Shown piece after piece: positions 5,527 through 8,116 of a stretch of 8,116 nucleotides of DNA. Positions within the stretch are counted from its first letter, which is position 1, and each line of letters starts with the position of its first letter. Source of the DNA: Deltaproteobacteria bacterium. Lineage in GTDB: Bacteria; Desulfobacterota; DSM-4660; Desulfatiglandales; HGW-15. The notes beneath the pieces were generated by a model, which made no database searches, was not told the DNA's origin, and saw only the letters and a list, made by a program, of their open reading frames with translations. The stretch lies in contig JAFGPH010000010.1 of assembly GCA_016926135.1 (NCBI GenBank), positions 1-8,116 on the forward strand. Direction: 5' to 3'. The position numbers and the translations under genes were made by a program.

Positions 5527-5818
5527 GGTCCCCTCCTTTGACGAGATTTTTGCTCTGATCTCATGCCTCTCTTCGATTCAGTATCCAAAAGATGCTGGAA
5601 ATGTACGGAAAGGGCAAATACAAATTTTCAATAAATACATTGGGAAATTCTATACTTCTAAGATTTGAAATCAGACATCATCCAGCGCGTTACAGGGCAG
5701 TCAGACCTAGACCATGGTGCGGGACCCGGGGACCGGAGTAGATCGTTGAGGGAGCCTGCTGTTTGGAAGGATTGCCTTTTTCCTTGCGTATTTTTTGTTT
5801 ATACACAAGAAATCTTCA
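5527..5818 (-). promoter_or_regulatory. Intergenic control region between the LysR gene and the catabolic operon
   Basis: The longest non-coding gap in the window (292 bp), markedly AT-richer than the genes around 5590-5690. No credible ORF. It holds a perfect palindrome GATTT-G-AAATC (5662-5672). A -10-like TATAGAAT on the minus strand (5654-5647) lies just downstream of it with no good -35, a layout compatible with an activator-dependent promoter. Directly after the LysR stop, CTTGCGTAT (5783-5791) and ATACACAAG (5801-5809) form a 9-bp inverted repeat, one DNA mismatch but a G:U pair in minus-strand RNA. That could be the LysR 3' hairpin or a regulator site. The GC-rich part 5700-5750 contains a nearly repeated GGGACC/GGGGACC. 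Promoter and operator assignments are inference. Confidence 0.4.
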
Positions 5819-6691
5819 TTACCGCGGCTTGAAGCAATCGATGGCCGAAAGGATGGCCCTGATCGCTCTTGATTTTCTTCTTTCCTTCAAAAACACGGCA
5901 TCGAAGTAAAAGTACAGCCCATCCCTTATCCTCGCCATGTTGAAACGTTTCTTTTTCACATCCTCTTCCACCGTGGAAAGGGGCAAGAAAGAACCGCCGA
6001 TACCCAGCTCAGTCATGGTTTTCTGCGTGGTGGGGTCTTCGGTTTCGATACAAATGTTGAGGGGTATGCCCCTTTTGTGAAACTCATGGATGATGATTTC
6101 CCGGTGGGCCGCCCCCTCGGCCTGCATCACGATGGGTCTACCTGCCAGGTCCTTCAAATTGATTACCTTCGGGACATGTTCCCTGGTAACGTAATAGAGA
6201 GCCTCCTTCGCCATCTCTCTGTACACAAGATTATCCGGGTATTTGATCCGGGCGATGATACCCACATGGTATTCGTAATTGATGACTTTGTTCAGAATCT
6301 GTTGCGACAATCCCGAAAACATCTGCAGGCCCACCTTGGGATGCCGGCGTTTTAGCTCACTGATCAGGGCCGGCACGAGGTTTTTCATGCTCACATAGGC
6401 CACCCCGATCTTCAAAGTGCCTGTGTTCAGATTGTGCAGGTCTGCGAATTCCTTTTCCAATTCATCCGAAAGGCCGAATATTTTCTCCGCGTAGGAAAAA
6501 ACGATATGACCCTCATCTGTGAGGTCAAGGATTCTGCTGCCCCTTTGAATCAACGGATTGCCCAGATATCTCTCCACCTCCGCGACCTGCAAGCTTACCG
6601 TGGGTTGGGAAACATTGAGTTCCTTGCAGGCACGCGTGAAGCTTCGATGCTTCGCCACCGAATAAAATGCTTTCAGATGCTTGAAGTTCAT
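5819..6691 (-). CDS. LysR-family transcriptional regulator
   Basis: A 290-residue LysR-type regulator, full family length. The N-terminal winged helix-turn-helix is plain: MNFKHLKAFYSVAKH, then SFTRACKELNVSQPTVS (about residues 17-33), and EVERYLGNPLIQR. The effector-binding domain follows from about residue 91 (GTLKIGVAYVSMKNLVPAL), with the usual two-lobed alpha/beta character to the C-terminal FKPR. I chose ATG 6691-6689 because it gives the canonical LysR N-terminus. A longer in-frame start at 6790 would add 33 unrelated residues encoded over the end of the preceding gene. The ribosome site is weak, only a GGGGGA tract farther upstream than usual, which fits low regulator levels. It starts 46 bp after the transhydroxylase-like gene, so it may be co-transcribed with it. 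It sits upstream of the TRAP operon in the same orientation rather than divergent. Likely target: the operon starting at 5526, responding to an imported acid; inferred from position only. Confidence 0.92.
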   Translation of the reverse strand: MNFKHLKAFYSVAKHRSFTRACKELNVSQPTVSLQVAEVERYLGNPLIQRGSRILDLTDEGHIVFSYAEKIFGLSDELEKEFADLHNLNTGTLKIGVAYVSMKNLVPALISELKRRHPKVGLQMFSGLSQQILNKVINYEYHVGIIARIKYPDNLVYREMAKEALYYVTREHVPKVINLKDLAGRPIVMQAEGAAHREIIIHEFHKRGIPLNICIETEDPTTQKTMTELGIGGSFLPLSTVEEDVKKKRFNMARIRDGLYFYFDAVFLKERRKSRAIRAILSAIDCFKPR

Positions 6692-6737
6692 TTTTCTGAG
6701 AGTCCCCCGATCATGGCAGGCGGCGGAGATCCATGCT

Positions 6738-8116
6738 TCAGCACTTCTCGATCTGGACCAGGCAGGAGTTCGGCGCCATGCCTGAGGCATGCTTTGTCAT
6801 GAAGCGGCCCGGCGTGAGCAGATTGATGCAGCCGCACCGGTCGGCAGACGCACCGGGTGTTCCTGCGGGCTCATAATCCGCGCAGGACTCGTAGGAGTGC
6901 ACCGTGCCGGGAGGAAGCCTTTCGGTCTTCTGAGCGGCACAGATCACCTCCCCGCGATCGTTGAAAACCCGGACCAGATCACTGTCCCGGATGCCGCGGG
7001 CCTCCGCGTCTTGCGCGTTGATCCGGATGATCCAGTAGTATCGTCCGTCCTCCTTGAGCACACGGTGGTCTTTGATGTCGTTCATCCAGCTGTCTTTTCC
7101 GTCGCCCATGGTGTGAAAACTGAAACGGGGATGGGGCGAGATCATCTGCAGAGGGTACTTGCCGTATAGCGCCGCTGTGTGGTGCCCCTCCCAGGACGGC
7201 ACGTATTTCGGAAGTACCGGGCGCTCCTCGTCGCCCGGATCAAACCGCTTCAGACTCGAGGCCTCGAATTCGATCAGCCCCGAGGTCGTCTGAAGCCCCC
7301 TGCCGGCCTCCCCCTGGTCGACCGGGCCGGGCCCCCAGTCCGGGGTGTCCTTTCTCCTTCCCTCGGCAAACCATCTGAGGGCCGGGGTGGACCGGTACAT
7401 TTCCGGCATCGGGACCACGAAATAGCCCTTCTCGAAAAAATCTTCCCAGGAGATGTGCTTCGGCAGGTCGCTCGCGTCGAACATCCTCCGAACCCAGTCG
7501 AGCTCGCTCAGGCCCCCTTCCGTGTACACGTCGTGGAGACCCAGTTTTTTGGCGAGCAGGGAGAAAATGTCGTAATCCGATTTCGATTCCCCCAGAGGCT
7601 CGATGCACTTCTTCTGCAGGCTGATGATCCGGTGATTCACCTGGGTGTAGGTGTCGGGGATGTAGCCGGAGCAGTTGGCGAATTCGCTGATGTCCCACCG
7701 CTCGAAATTGGTGCAGGCCGGCAGGATGATGTCCGCCAGTCTGCTCTCTCCCTCCAGCCAGATGGCCTGGTTCACCACGAAAGGCAGGTTTTCGGTGCGG
7801 TAGGCCCGCACGTAGCGGTTGGTTTCGCACATGGTGCCGATGTAGGAGTTGCCGTAGCGGTAGTACATTCGGACCCCGGGGTATCCCGGGGCCGGGTACT
7901 CACATTTCTGAAACTGGTATTCGATCCCCAGGCCGCCGCTCCGGCCGGTCCATCGGGCCGAACCGTTCAGGATCCCCTCGGGAATGCGCAGCCGGCTGAG
8001 GAACTGGTTGACCCTGGGCCGCATCGGACGGTACTTCATGCGACCGAGCAGCCGGAAGCCCGCGGCGGTGTTGTCCACGTCCCCGGAGATGCCTCCCTCC
8101 GCGTAGCCCGGAAACA
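6738..8116 (-). CDS. athL: Molybdopterin oxidoreductase, pyrogallol:phloroglucinol transhydroxylase-like large subunit, 5' end outside window
   Basis: C-terminal 458 residues of a DMSO-reductase-family molybdenum enzyme. The reading frame stays open to the window edge. From memory of the Pelobacter acidigallici transhydroxylase large subunit (about 875 residues), long blocks match: FPGYAEGGISGD, ADIILPACTNFERWDISEF, ANCSGYIPD, KGYFVVP, ALRWFAEGR, SPHPRFSFHTMGDGKDSW, IKDHRV and PGTVHSYESCA. That enzyme moves a hydroxyl between trihydroxybenzenes in anaerobic gallate/pyrogallol breakdown and pairs with an Fe-S small subunit. The catalytic Tyr404 equivalent is the Tyr of FPGY (codon 8105-8103). 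Cys557 and Tyr560 equivalents are in ANCSGY (codons 7673-7671 and 7664-7662). The missing N-terminal half would carry the His144 and Asp174 equivalents. The protein ends at EIEKW-like QIEKC, a few residues shorter than the reference. Related resorcinol hydroxylase large subunits are the main alternative. No small-subunit gene follows, so it would have to lie upstream. The symbol is by homology. Confidence 0.85.
   Translation of the reverse strand, partial: FPGYAEGGISGDVDNTAAGFRLLGRMKYRPMRPRVNQFLSRLRIPEGILNGSARWTGRSGGLGIEYQFQKCEYPAPGYPGVRMYYRYGNSYIGTMCETNRYVRAYRTENLPFVVNQAIWLEGESRLADIILPACTNFERWDISEFANCSGYIPDTYTQVNHRIISLQKKCIEPLGESKSDYDIFSLLAKKLGLHDVYTEGGLSELDWVRRMFDASDLPKHISWEDFFEKGYFVVPMPEMYRSTPALRWFAEGRRKDTPDWGPGPVDQGEAGRGLQTTSGLIEFEASSLKRFDPGDEERPVLPKYVPSWEGHHTAALYGKYPLQMISPHPRFSFHTMGDGKDSWMNDIKDHRVLKEDGRYYWIIRINAQDAEARGIRDSDLVRVFNDRGEVICAAQKTERLPPGTVHSYESCADYEPAGTPGASADRCGCINLLTPGRFMTKHASGMAPNSCLVQIEKC

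Noticed and set aside
6692..6790. N-terminal extension of the LysR gene to an ATG at 6790
   Set aside because: The extra 33 residues overlap the end of the transhydroxylase-like gene, look like translated noise, and precede a textbook LysR N-terminus.
6738..8116. Formate dehydrogenase or nitrate reductase assignment for the molybdoenzyme fragment
   Set aside because: The blocks around ANCSGYIPD and SPHPRFSFHTMGDGK match transhydroxylase far better than my recollection of those enzymes.

Overview
The window is gene-dense. Every protein-coding gene I can support lies on the minus strand, so transcription runs from high to low coordinates. The mix suggests a strictly anaerobic, metabolically versatile bacterium, plausibly a Desulfobacterota or Syntrophobacterales-type organism. 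The grounds are a molybdenum transhydroxylase of the Pelobacter type, a TRAP uptake system mixed with odd catabolic enzymes, moderately high GC and a C/G-rich intergenic palindrome. This placement is inference. I see no phage, transposon, CRISPR or RNA gene.

In transcription order, the right end (8116-6738) holds the C-terminal half of a molybdopterin enzyme. It matches the large subunit of pyrogallol:phloroglucinol transhydroxylase closely, including the active-site region FPGYAEGG at the very edge of the window. A LysR-type regulator follows 46 bp later (6691-5819). The largest gap in the window, 292 bp and AT-rich, separates it from the next gene and probably carries the promoter and operator for what follows.

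From 5526 leftwards comes what looks like one catabolic/uptake operon. Its genes are a two-cysteine Asp/Glu racemase/maleate isomerase-like enzyme (5526-4807), a TRAP periplasmic binding protein DctP (4729-3692), a Rid-family protein lacking the catalytic arginine (3536-3114), an MmgE/PrpD-family protein (2895-1513), an octopine/nopaline-dehydrogenase-family oxidoreductase (1376-282) and the start of the TRAP small permease DctQ (280 to beyond the window). dctM is presumably just outside. Most genes have clear Shine-Dalgarno sequences.

The TRAP components probably import a small carboxylate, which the isomerase, PrpD-like and dehydrogenase proteins then process. The substrate cannot be read from the sequence. 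An N-substituted amino acid (opine-like) or an unsaturated/branched dicarboxylate would fit the enzyme set. Points to follow up are the split TRAP operon, the Arg-less Rid protein, several intergenic hairpins and palindromes, and whether the transhydroxylase belongs to the same pathway.
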